A DNA stretch of 64,000 nt from contig NC_133122.1 in NCBI RefSeq assembly GCF_033568475.1, positions 66,301,442-66,365,441 of the forward strand. The letters run 5' to 3'. This document shows positions 22,321-38,518 of the stretch, piece by piece. This DNA comes from Henckelia pumila (Eukaryota; Streptophyta; Magnoliopsida; Lamiales; Gesneriaceae). The notes under the pieces are model-generated. The model saw only the letters and a program-made list of their open reading frames with translations, made no database searches and was not told where the DNA came from. A program made the translations under genes and the position numbers. Numbering within the stretch: the stretch's first letter is position 1; each line of letters begins with the position of its first letter.

Positions 22321-22401
22321 GTTCTTCCATCTCCACCCACACACACACACATATATATACAACAGACGTTAACATTCACAAACGAGATATATACAAGGAG
22401 T

Positions 22402-26934
<4,533 letters not shown>

Positions 26935-27171
26935 ACAGGGCCATCAAGTTCTGCTGAATCCTTTGCTTCTTCAATGATGACTTTTGTCGATTAATATTTG
27001 ACTGTTAATCAAGCATCCTGTGTACCATAGTTCCTAATGCATATCTTCTAATGTCTTCCTTCGTTTTCACGTTTATGTTCTTGTTCTCGTGATCAGCAAT
27101 ATATGACAGTAAAAAGTTAATGGATACCAAAATATTTAAGTTGTATAAATTTAATAATATTTATTCATAAC

Positions 27172-27393
27172 TGTTGAATATTAAATATTAGATGATTATC
27201 AACTATTTAAGATTAGATAGGATTTTATCTTTATGCATTTGTATTTTAATTCTTTAGATTAGGATAATCATTATCTTATTATATTCCTTAGTTTCAGGTT
27301 TCTAGTTAGGCGTACAGTTCTATAAAGTTCTTGTATTTTTCCCTTTCTTAGATTAATGGAAAACAGCCTATTTTCTCTTTCATAAAAACCACA
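27172..27393 (+). repeat. 5' LTR of the split Copia
   Basis: TGTTGAATATT...AACCACA, 222 bp, followed immediately by the PBS (27394-27406). Confidence 0.95.
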
Positions 27394-27406
27394 TGGTATC
27401 AGAGAC
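27394..27406 (+). other. Primer binding site of the split Copia
   Basis: TGGTATCAGAGAC, initiator-Met tRNA type, directly adjoining the LTR. Confidence 0.88.
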
Positions 27407-27433
27407 GGGAGAAATCTCATGACCTAATACGGC

Positions 27434-30400
27434 ATGGCTTCACCGTCCAAATCCTCCAGCCTCGATACAATGGCTTCAGCACCAACATCTGCTGATACTA
27501 TCCCTACTCCTAATCCAATAACCAGCCACAAACTAAATGGAGAAAACTTCCTGCAATGGTCGCAATCTGTGCTCATGTTTATTCGAGGCAGAGGAAAGGA
27601 AGACTTCATCTCCGGCGCATCAAAATGCCCTGAATCCATCGATTCGAAATTTAAGGTTTGGAATTCCGAGAACAATATGATTATGTCTTGGCTAATCAAC
27701 TCGATGACAACAGAAATCGGAGAAAACTTCCTCTTATTTCATTCGGCAAGGGAAATATGGGATGCTGCCTGTGACACCTATTCCTCAAGAGACAATATAT
27801 CGGAACTATTTGGCATTGAAAGCAATCTGCATGACCTTCGACAAGGGGACTCTACAGTAACAGCTTACTTCACAACCCTCACTCGACATTGGCAGCAACT
27901 CGATCTCTTTGAGACCCATAAGTGGAAATGTTCTGACGATGAAAGATGCTATCGGGCAATTGTGGAACAAAGGTGAATCTTTAAATTTTTTTTGGGCCTC
28001 AACAGCACTCTTGATGAAGTGCGCGGTTGAATTTTGGGGACCAAACCCCTGCCCAGTCTTCGTGCAGTGTTCTCGGAGGTTCGTCATGAAGAAAGTCGCA
28101 GAAAAATAATATTGGGACCTTCGGCTGGTGTTTCCGCTGCAGACACATCTGCCCTCACTGTCCATAAGCCTCCGCTGCCGGTTTTTTATGATTCGAGTAC
28201 TGGACGCTCGTCACAGCCCTTTAACAACAATGAGAAATTCAAGCAAGGACGCCCTTGGTGTCCAAAATGCCGAAAGCCCAATCACTCGTTGGATACTTGT
28301 TGGAGAATTCATGGGAAGCCCATTGACTGGAAACCAGCTTGAGAAAGAAGAGCAAATGCTACAGTAACGGAAGATCAATCCCATGATTCCCAGCCTTTCA
28401 CAAAATAACAACTCAATGTACTCCAAAAACTGTTCTGCCAGAATAATTCCGCGCCATCTTCTTCACTGGTCAGCACTGGTAATGTTGCACATCGAGGTAA
28501 TTCCCCTTTTGCTTTGATTACGCAGCTCGAATTATCAAACAATTGGATAGTTGACTCTGGTGCCTCAGATCACATGGCTGGAAATTTGGAACTTTTTTCT
28601 ACTTTCAATCCTTGTAAAACCGCCCAAACAGTACGCATTGCAACTGGTGCATGCTCACGAGTGGCTGGTTATGGTTCGGTTCAATTAACTCCAGATATTT
28701 TCCTCCAATCTGTATTATTCGTGCCAGATCTTAATTGAAATCTGTTATCAGTGAGTAAACTCAACAAAGATATCAAATGCACGTCTAAATTCTTTGATGA
28801 TTCTTGTGTTTTCCAGGATTTGGCATCGGGGAGGACGATTGGCAGTGCTGACCTATGTGCAGGATTGTATCTTTTGAAGATGAACACCTCCAAGAGAACC
28901 CTGACCACCACCAACTCCTACAATCCTTCATTTTCTTATTCTGTTTTGACTTCAAGGATAGTGAAATTTTGATTTGGCACTATCGTTTAGGACATCCTAA
29001 TTTCTTGTACCTTGAGAAATTGTTTCCATCCTTGTTCAATAAAAATATGAATTCTAAGTCTTTACAGTGTGATATTTTTCAATTGTCCAAGCATACACGT
29101 TCCACTTTCATGCCACAACATTACAAACCATCTAAACCTTTCTCCCTTATACACAGTGATATTTGGGGCCCCTCGAATGTGACAAATATTAGTGGCACTC
29201 GTTGGTTCCTATTATTTGTCGACGATCACACACGTCTATCTTGGGTTTTCTTAATGAAAGACAAATCTGAAACGGGCAATATTTTCAAATAGTTCCACAC
29301 CATGATTCAAACCCAATTCTGCACCAACATTCAGATTTTGCGCACAGATAGAGCCCGTGATTATTTCAATTCTGTCTTGGGGGGTTACCTACAATCCCAG
29401 GGCATCATTCATCAAAGTTCATGCGTTGACACACCTCAACAAAATGGGGTTTCCGAGATAAAAAAACAGACATCTCCTAGAAGTTGCCCGGTCCTTATTG
29501 TTTACAACAAATGTTCCTAGGTGCTATTGGGGGGGATGCCATTCTCACGGCCACTTATCTCATCAATAGAATGCCTTCTAGGATCCTTAAATTCCAAACC
29601 CCTGTACAAAAATTCCTTCAATTATTCCCCAACTCGCATCTACTTTCTGATATCCCACTCAAAGTCTTTGGATGCACCTCGTTTGTCCATGTCCATTCCC
29701 ATAACCGCAATAAACTTGAACCCCGGTCTATTAGATGCATCTTCCTTGGATATTCTCCAAATCAGAAAGGTTACAGGTGTTACTCTCCAACACAAAAAAG
29801 GTTTTACACCTCCATGGATGTTACATTCTTTGAGAATGACCCCTTTTATCCCAACTCTTCGCTTCAGGGGGAGAAATCCAATGCAGAACCGAAAACTTGG
29901 GATCCCATCACACCATCCATATCTTATCTCGAGCCAGCTGCCATAATCCAAAATGAACCCGAGCTGCCTTCTTCTCCATTAGCCACTGAGCCATCTTCTG
30001 ACCCAGTAACCAGTGAGCTACCAGCCTCTAGTGCTCCACATCCCACTCAACCAATTCAGGTGTAGTCTCGAAGGAAAAATCATCAACAGAATATCCAAGG
30101 TCCAATACTAACTCACACTGTCCAAGACTCTTCCAAGCTGCCAAACTCAGGTAACCTTGAAAACAATACTCCTGTGTTGGAAAATTATTTGGATGATAGA
30201 CCCATTGCTCTAAGAAAAGGGGTTAGAAGTTGCACTCAACACCCCATTGGGAATTTTGTCTCACTTGAACGTTTTTCTCCAACATATTGTGCATTTCTTT
30301 CAAATTTAGACCAGGTACAGATTCCATCCACTATTGATGAAGCTATGAATGACCCAAAATGGAAAGTTGTTGTGTTTGACGAGATAAGGGCTCTCGAAAA

Positions 30401-30992
30401 GAACAATACGTGGAAAATTTCTGATCTTCCACCAGGAAAGAAAACAGTTGGTTGCAAATGGATTTTCACGGTCAAACACAAGTCGGATGGAGTATAGAAA
30501 GGTTCAAAGCACGACTTGTAGCCAAAGGGTACACGCAATCATATGGTATTGACTACCAAGAAACGTTTGCTCCAGTAGAGAGACTCAACACCGTTCGAGT
30601 CCTCTTATCAATTGCTGCCAACTTAGATTGGCCATTGCACCAACTTGATGTGAAAAACGCATTCCTTAATGGAAATCTTGAAGAAGAGGTATACATGGAC
30701 ATTCCTTCTGGTTTTGCATCAGCAGGCACAAACAATAAAGTGTGCAGATTACTAAAGTCACTGTATGGTCTCAAACAATCACCTAGGGCTTGGTTTTTCC
30801 GATTTGCTAATGTCTTGAAGGGGGATGGATACACCCAATGCCAAGCTGATCACACTTTATTTGTAAAGCATTGGGGGAAAGGAAAGACTACAGTACTCAT
30901 TGTTTATGTAGACGACATTGTTCTTACAGGGAATCATGAGGAAGAAATTTCACATGTGAAAGCTCTACTCTCGAAAGAATTCGAAATGAAAG
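27434..30992 (+). pseudogene. Copia polyprotein, 5' part (gag to mid-RT), multiply broken
   Basis: Gag begins at 27434 (MASPSKSSSLDTMASAP...) with a UBN2/retrotrans_gag-like region LNGENFLQWSQSV. One frame carries on to about 28955 with stops at 27974, 28031, 28340, 28403 and 28736: zinc knuckle CPKCRKPNHSLDTC (about 28259-28300) and protease WIVDSGASDHMAG (about 28544). After a frameshift near 28958 come the GAG-preintegrase IWHYRLGHPNFLYL (28970), integrase HSDIWGP, a TAG at 29290, RTDRARDYF and PQQNGVSE, more indels near 29460 and 29525, then the [38 protein letters not shown] and the catalytic YVDD at about 30906-30917. At 30992 the Gypsy LTR begins; the coding sequence continues at 41225. 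Several stops fit CGA-to-TGA or CAG-to-TAG change. Confidence 0.88.
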
Positions 30993-33661
30993 TGTAACAC
31001 CCGGTGTTTTTAATACGTAAATTCGCATGCATAATTAGGGAATTTATTTATTTAAAATTTTAGATTATGGGTTAAATATTTATGTGAATTATTTGTGGAT
31101 GATTTAAATGATTTTCAAGCATTTAACCCATAATTAGAGATTTTCATGATTTATGGTAATTGTATTATTTTATCGCGTTGACGGGACCGTGGACGGATGA
31201 GATGACAACTTTCTACCCAAATTATTTTATGAGCCTTTTTGGAGCCCGAAAATATTATTTTGAGTTTTTATTCCTCAAAATTATCAATATTTGATTTTTA
31301 AATAATTTTAGGAGTCCGTTTTATCCAAATTAAGACATTAATGACTTTTTATTATCCTTAAAATTTCCTAAATCCATTATTTCGGGATTTATTTATTTTA
31401 TTAGTTAGCTAGTATTTTATTAAGTTAGAAAATCTTTTTATATTGGTATTTATCTCCTAATTAATTATTGAGATCATTATCTACCTAATCTACTCCCCAA
31501 TCCATCGCCCTAAACCCCCCCAAACACACGCTCACTCCCTCATTCTCTCAACCTAGCCGCCTCCACTCTTCTCCCTCACCTCTCCATAGGCGCACGGCAG
31601 CAAGGAATCCATAGCCAAGTTTTGAAGCTTCAAAGTTAGTCGTCGTCGTCGTCCCGGATTCGTCACTGTCTATCCCTTCTATTATTTTTATCGGTGAAAG
31701 GCATGTTTTCTTTCTCTTTTTCGCACTATATCAGTGATTATTATGTGTGTGTTGTGTATGCATCGATTTGTTCATAGATTTTCAGAAAAATGAGACGGTT
31801 TTGTTCTTGATGCTCGTTCATGTGCTTTCTTCATTCAAGCTCACGTTTTTCTCCCTCCATGGTAGTATAGCTGCTGGTCAGGGGTCCCTAAGTTGTGTGA
31901 GGGTGGTCTGGACTCGAGTGGCTCAAGTGGTTCAAGCCAAACGAGCCCAGGTAGGTGCTGGTGCAGGATCGGGCTTGGGGGCGCAGGTTTAGGGTTTGAT
32001 GGAAGGGGGTTCGGTGCTCTGTGCGTGGGCTGCATGGGGTCGGGGCCTTGGTCAGGTTAGGACCGCCCAGACGTGGGCCACGTCTGGGCGGCAGAGCTCC
32101 GGCCAGGGGCGGCCGGAGTTGGGCGGCAGCAGCCCTATAAGGGCTACTGCTCGCGGCCGCATGAAAAGGGAAGTAGGGTTCGGGTTAGGGTTTCAGTGAT
32201 GGGTCCGGGTCGGGTTTGGTGGTCCGGGTCAAGTCAATGGGTCATGGGTTATGTTAGTTGGGTCGGGTCCGGGTCAAGTTAGTCGGGCTCGGGTATTTTT
32301 ATTTTTAAGTTTTAAGTTTAATTAAATGTTAAATGGGCCTAATTAAATTCCAAAAGTTAATTGGGCTCCATTTAATTATTTTGGGTTAAATTTAATCATT
32401 TTTGGGCTTAATTAAATTTAATTAAGTTAGCCCGATAATCTTTATGGGCTTGGGAGCCCATGGAAGTTATTGGGCCAGTCTTTGGGCTTTTGGGCCCATT
32501 GGACCAGATTAAGTTGTTATTGGGCCAAGTATGTGCTAATGGGCTTTAATTGATTTATTGGGCTTAGAAATGTGTTAATGGGCTTAAGTATGTTAATGGG
32601 CCAGTCTCAGTGTTAATGGGCCAGAATTTAAGAAAATGGGCTTGAGTGTTAGGGCCAGCAGTTCAGTACAAATCATGAGAAATTGCATGTGTCCTAATTA
32701 TATATTTAATTATTTTATGCATGAAAGTTATTTTAGTATTTATATGTTAGTATAAAAATTAAATTAAATATATATGAAGGACACACATTTTTATTTAAGT
32801 ACATGCATTCATGAAATAATTTTATGGCATGATTTAATGTTTAAGGTTGAGCAAGAAAATAATTTTATGTTGGAAGTTGAAGTAGTGTGATAATTTAAGG
32901 GGGCAAGCCCCCATATGTTAAGGGCAATTTACTGTCAATTTAAGGGTAGTTTACTACCAGCAAGAGGTGATTCGTCACCGCCGCGTACGTTGATTTTAAG
33001 AGACTGATCATTCGAACATTTTAAGTTTAAGGTTACATTATGGATATGACCATGCGATGTTAGAAAAATGTTATGCTCAACAATGTTTATGTATGTATTA
33101 TATGATTATATTTAAGATCAAGTTTTATGATTCATGATTTTTAAGCATGCCCATTCATGTATATGTTATGTATTAGTACTTCAGTGATTTAAATTATTTT
33201 AAATCCTTGTTATGTTAGCATGTTGGGCCTCTAGGCTCACTACACTTATATGGTGCAGGTGAGTACGTAGAGGAAGATTTAGTACCTACCGGCGGCGAGG
33301 ACGTATGAGCAGACAGGCAGTGATCCCCCGCAGCCGTCGTTTGAGTCATTATGAATATTTTTAAGAATTTTTAAACCCTGTTATTTATTTATTTCTTTTA
33401 AGTCATTTCAGTGGTGAATTTTAATACTATTTTTATTAAGTAATTTATTGCATGCAAACTTTTAAGTTAATTGTTTTGACAGTATTTTATTTAAGTTTGA
33501 CTCAGATATTTAAGTATAAAATGTTGCATTTTATTTAAGTTATTTTTAAATCTGTTTATTGTTGTGCATATATGTATGGGCATGTATGTACATTTATTTT
33601 ACTTAGGATAAAAAAAAAAAAAATTTCCGCATATGTTATTTTAGAAAATTTGGTCGTTTCA
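30993..33661 (+). repeat. 5' LTR of the Gypsy element
   Basis: 2669 bp. Contains a CT-rich stretch, (GTC)n at about 31639, G-rich GGTCCGGGTCGGGT repeats (32200-32290) and an array of TGGGCC/TGGGCT motifs (about 32330-32660). Short open frames here are not genes. Confidence 0.95.
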
Positions 33662-33663
33662 AT

Positions 33664-33676
33664 TGGTATCAGAGAC
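33664..33676 (+). other. Primer binding site of the Gypsy element
   Basis: TGGTATCAGAGAC two bases after the LTR end; initiator-Met tRNA type. Confidence 0.88.
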
Positions 33677-33870
33677 GCGTTCTTGGTGGGGTCATCACTG
33701 CTATGCGAGCTCAGAAATCCACGCTACCGGTCTGTAAGTTTTAATTGCTTTTAGTATGATTTAGTAGTAGCATGTTTAAGACTTAAGTATTTATGTTAGC
33801 AGAAATTTTTTTTTTTTTAGTACTTAGTTATGCATGGCGATTTACGTAAAGAAATATGTGGTGGTGCAGA

Positions 33871-34905
33871 ATGCCTCCAAGACCAGTTAACAGGCGTGAG
33901 GGATCCCCACCACTGCAGAATCCTCTTTCAGCATTGGAACAAGCCAATGCAAACATGATGGCTGGGATTACTGCTCTATTGGAGCAGCAGGCGGCGCGTC
34001 CGAGACTTTTCCATGATGAGGACGTGGCGGAGAGGTTCCAGAAGAAGGGACCGAAGGAGTTCATAGGTGCCACAGATCCACTCGTTGCTGAGGGGTGGAT
34101 CCGTTCTTTGGAGAGCATCTTTGCTTATATGGGGTTGACTGATGCGGACAAGGTGAGGTGCGCAGTGTACATGCTGAAGGGTGATGCAGACTTATGGTGG
34201 GAGATTGCATCACGAGGAGTGAATCTGACTACTATGCTTTGGGCAGACTTCCGGAGGATGTTTTACTCCAAGTATTTCACTGAGGACGTGCGCAGCCGCA
34301 TGATCCGAGAGTTCATGAGTCTCCGACAGGGGGACAAGACCGTTGTGGAGTACATCCGACAGTTCGAGAGGGGCTGTCACCTTGTGCCATTGATTGCTGA
34401 CAGTGCACCTGAGAAGATGAGACAGTTTATTGAGGGGCTCAGGGCAGAAATCAAGCATGAAGTTCGCATGGCGGACGTCCCTACTTATGAGGCTGCAGTC
34501 AGTAGAGCCTTGCGTTCTGAGGAGGGTAGGAGAGAGATCCATAGGGAGCAGCAGAGTAAGAGGCAGTTTCAGTCTGGGTATCAGCGACCATCTTCGCAGC
34601 CTCCTGCGAAGAAGCAGTTTACTGGGCCATCTAAGGGCCCAAACCAGCAGAAGCCATAGAAGCAGAGACAGAAGCCTAGGGGCGGGGCCCCTAATACTGG
34701 AGGACATCCTACTTTCCCGAAGTGCCAGAAGATGCATCCGGGACCATGTCTTCTACGAGCAGGCGTCTGTTTTCATTGTAAAGAGCCAGGGCACCAGATG
34801 GCCAATTGCCCGAGGAAGAAGAACACTACAGGGAGAGTGTTCGTGATGCAGGCTGAGGAGGTAGACCCAGATACCTCCTTGATTACCGGTATATCTTACC
34901 CCTAG
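33871..34905 (+). pseudogene. Gypsy gag (one internal stop)
   Basis: Structural capsid/nucleocapsid protein. The start at 33871 (MPPRPVNRREG) was chosen because it opens the conserved basic N-terminus; an in-frame ATG 15 bp upstream is less likely. Retrotrans_gag core: AEGWIRSLESIFAYMG, KGDADLWWE, RQGDKTVVEYIRQFERG and FIEGLRAEIKHEV (about residues 70-210). The frame meets TAG at 34657-34659 but stays open afterwards and contains the zinc knuckle CFHCKEPGHQMANC (about 34769-34810). It ends at TAG 34903-34905, fifteen bases into a probable intron. The internal TAG would remove the nucleocapsid domain unless read through. Confidence 0.88.
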
Positions 34906-35100
34906 CATTTTATGATTTCTTCTTTTGGGTAATATTTTTTCGATTTTTGTTGTGGAATAATTTGTTATTTGGGTTACCTATCTGCATGTTAGAATAAGAA
35001 GCATGTTTTACTTGTGATTAGAATTAAGGGTTATTAGTGACTCATCTTTGGGGGAAAGTTTAATAGTGGTATGAAATTGTTGGGATTCTTCTGCGTGCAG
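34889..35100 (+). other. Probable spliceosomal intron between Gypsy gag and pol
   Basis: 212 bp from GTATATCT to CTTCTGCGTGCAG, T-rich and clearly lower in GC than the coding DNA on both sides. Removing it joins the gag frame (codon base 1 at 34888) to GG at 35101-35102 and continues in frame as Arg-Ile-Leu-Val-Gly-Gly into the protease. Unspliced RNA stops at 34903. The splice is inferred from sequence only. Confidence 0.65.
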
Positions 35101-38100
35101 GGAGAATTCTAGTTGGAGGCAACTCCACGTTTGCGTTGCTTGATTCAGGGGCTACGCATTCGTTTATCTCCCTGGAGTTTATCAGACGGATAGGCATTAC
35201 CCCTGAGATCGCCAACAATGGTTATGATGTCACTATGCCGTCAGGACAGATTATTACTACCTCTAGTGTCATCCGAGAGCTGGAGTTGGAGCTACAGGGG
35301 CACTCCATTCGTGCCGATGTAGTGGTTTTGCCGTTGAGCGGATTTGATTTGATATTGGGTATGGACTGGTTGACAGTCAATGGAGCTTCGATTGATTTTC
35401 GTCGGAGAACAGTGTCAGTGAAACCGTCGGAAAGCGACCCGTTTACTTTCCATGCATCTCAGAGCAGTGATATTCCTCAGGTGATATCTTATATTCAGAC
35501 GAGGAAGCTGTTGAGACGGGGTTGCCGAGGTTTTCTAGCGAGTATTGTCACGGCCTCAGAACCATCTAGCAGATCATTATCAGATATAAAAGTGGTTCGT
35601 GATTTTTCGGACGTCTTTCCGGAGGATGTTGCAGGAATTCCACCAGTGAGAGATGTGGAGTTCAGTATCGACTTAGTGCCAGACACCGTGCCTATCTCAA
35701 AGGCACCGTACCGACTTGCTCCTACCGAGATGAAAGAGTTGAAGGAACAGATTCAGGAGTTATTAGAGAAAGGCTTTGTTTGTCCTAGCTTTTCTCCATG
35801 GGGAGCTCCAGTGTTATTTGTGAAGAAGAAGGATGGCAGTATGAGAATGTGCATCGATTACGAGAGCTCAACAGGGTCACAGTGAAGAATAAGTACCCAC
35901 TGCCAAGGATAGAGGACTTATTTGATCAGTTGCAGGGAGCTTCGGTGTTCTCCAAGATTGACCTGCGATCTGGATATCATCAGCTGCGAGTTATGGATGC
36001 AGATGTGTCCAAGACTGCTTTCCGGACACGTTATGGGCATTACGAGTTCTTAGTAATGTCATTTGGGCAGACCAATGCTCCAGCGGTTTTCATGGATCTC
36101 ATGAACCGGGTATTTCAGCCGTATCTTGATCAGTTCATCATAGTCTTCATTGATGATATTTTGATTTATTCTAGGAGCATTGAGGAGCATAGGCAGCATC
36201 TACAGACAGCCTTGCAGACTTTGAGGGAGCAGCGTTTGTATGCCAAGTTCAGCAAGCGCGAGTTTTGGCTTGAGCAAGTGGCATTTCTTGGCCATATTAT
36301 TTCGAGAGATGGGATTGCAGTGGATCAGTCGAAGGTTGAGGCAGTGCAGAAATGGGGTATTCCGAGGAATGCTTCGGAGATTCGCAGTTTCTTGGGTTTG
36401 GCAAGATATTATAGGAAGTTCATCAAGGGTTTTTCCTCTATTGCAGTACCCTTGACTTCCTTAACCAAGAAGAATACTAAGTTTATTTGGAGTTCAGACT
36501 GTCAGAGGATCTTCGATCAGCTAAAGGAAGCACTCACTACCGCACCAGTTTTAGCGATGACAGTACCACACGAGGAGTTAGTGGTATACACCGACACGTC
36601 TAAGCTAGGGTTAGGCGCAGTACTTATGCAGTGTGGTAAGGTTATTGCTTATGCGTTGAGGCAGTTGAAGATTCATGAGCAGAACTACCCGACACATGAC
36701 TTGGAGTTAGCAGCAGTGGTCTTCGCTTTGAAAATCTGGAGGCACTATCTGTATGGTGAGAAGTGCAAGATTTTCACTGATCATAAGAGCCTCAAGTACT
36801 TTTTCACTCAGAAGGAGTTGAACATGAGGCAACGGATATGGTTGGAGTTGGTGAAGGATTACGACTGTGACATTAGCTACCATCCAGGTAAAGCTAATGT
36901 AGTGGCCGATGCTTTGAGTCGGAAGTCGTCAATAGCATCGTGTTTGACAGTGCAGTTACCACTGCAGAGCGAGATTCAGAGGTTTGATTTGGAGTTTTAC
37001 TCGAGTGGTCATGCACCGAGCTTGTCAGTATTGACGGTGCAGCCGATTCTACGAGATCGGATCAGAGATGGACAACCTACTGATGAGGAGTTACAGCGTT
37101 GGAGGCAGAGAGATGAGGCCAAGGGTGGTCTTCTTTATACAGTTGTGGATGGCATTGTTCAGTACCGTGGTAGGATGTGGGTACCGAACATCGATCAGTT
37201 GAGAGCTGAGATTTTAGCAGAGGCTCACACATCTCCATACTCCGTTCACCCCGGAAGTACGAAGATGTACCGAGATTTACAGCTATTGTATCGGTGGCCC
37301 GGGATGAAGAGAGACATCGGAAGAGTTGTGTCAGAGTGCTTGACTTGTCAGCAGGTCAAGGCAGAGCATCAGCGTCCAGCAGGACTTCTTAGACCTCTTC
37401 CTATTCCGGAATGGAAATGGGAGAACATTACGATGGACTTTGTAGTTGGTTTACCGAGGAGTGCCAGGGGTTGCACGGCTATTTGGGTGATCGTGGATAG
37501 ACTCACCAAGTCAGCACATTTCTTGCCAGTGAGGACAACATACTCATTGACACAGTATGCGGAGCTTTACATCAAGGAGATTGTTAGACTGCATGGCATA
37601 CCAGTGTCGATTGTGTCAGACAGAGATCCGAGATTTACGTCTGCGTTCTGGAAGAGTCTACATACAGCATTGGGGACTCGACTACTGTTCAGCACAACTT
37701 TTCATCCCCATACAGATGGCCAGTCTGAGAGGGTGATACAGATTCTTGAGGACTTACTGAGAGCCTGTGTCATCGATTTTCAGGGCTCATGGGAGACGAG
37801 ATTGCCATTAGTGGAGTTTACCTATAACAACAACTTTCAGGCGTCTATAGGTATGGCTCCTTATGCAGCTTTGTATGGGAGAAGATGCAGATCTCCTATT
37901 CATTGGGATGAGGTTGGAGAGAGAATTCTATTGGGTCCCGAGATTGTACAGCAGACTGCAGATATTGTGACTCAGATTCGGGATCGCATGAGGACTGCTC
38001 AGAGTCGTCAGAAGATTTATGCAGATACTCGACGACGAGATTTGGAGTTCGCAGTAGGTGATCACGTGTTTCTGAGAGTGTCACCTATGAAGGAAGTGGT

Positions 38101-38473
38101 ACGATTTGGCCGGAGAGGTAAGCTTAATCCGAGGTATATTGGACCTTTTGAGATCTTGGAGAGAGTTGGCACATTGGCCTACCGTTTGGCCTTACCACCA
38201 GGGCTTGCGGCAGTGCACAATGTCTTCCATGTATCCATGCTTCGGAGATATGTCTCTAACCCGTCGCATGTGTTGAATTACGAGCCCTTGCAGTTGCCAC
38301 CTGATCTAGTATATGAGGAGAGGCCAGTGCGGATCTTGGCTAGGGATGAGCGGAGACTTAGGGCGCGGGTCATACCGATGGTCAGAGTCCAGTGGCTGAA
38401 TCACTCGGAGGAGGAAGCTACTTGGGAGACCGAGGCAGACATGAGGACTCGCTACCCGGAGTTGTTCGGGTAA
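35101..38473 (+). pseudogene. Gypsy pol: protease-RT-RNase H-integrase-chromodomain (one frameshift)
   Basis: Protease [12 protein letters not shown] (about 35135-35170). RT begins near 35700; the frame breaks at about 35860 by loss of one base in the codon run after CIDY (the first frame then ends at 35885) and continues in the +2 frame to 38473. [34 protein letters not shown], catalytic FIDDILIYS (about 36145). RNase [20 protein letters not shown] and [15 protein letters not shown]. Integrase: zinc-binding H...H...CLTCQQ (about 37250-37350), acidic residues in [21 protein letters not shown] and SERVIQ...ED. C-terminal chromodomain-like segment ending [16 protein letters not shown]. Apart from the shift the frame is open for 891 codons, so decay has only begun. 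Confidence 0.92.
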
Positions 38474-38504
38474 GTACTTTAATTTCGAGGACGAAATCCA
38501 ATTT

Positions 38505-38516
38505 AAGGGGGGGAGA
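38505..38516 (+). other. Polypurine tract of the Gypsy element
   Basis: AAGGGGGGGAGA just before the 3' LTR; primes plus-strand synthesis in LTR elements. Confidence 0.85.
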
Positions 38517-38518
38517 AT

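Noticed and set aside
31747-32282. Several GC-rich open frames in the Gypsy 5' LTR (and their copies at 39386-39744)
   Set aside because: They lie wholly within an LTR, overlap in several frames, and differ between the two LTR copies without frame preservation.
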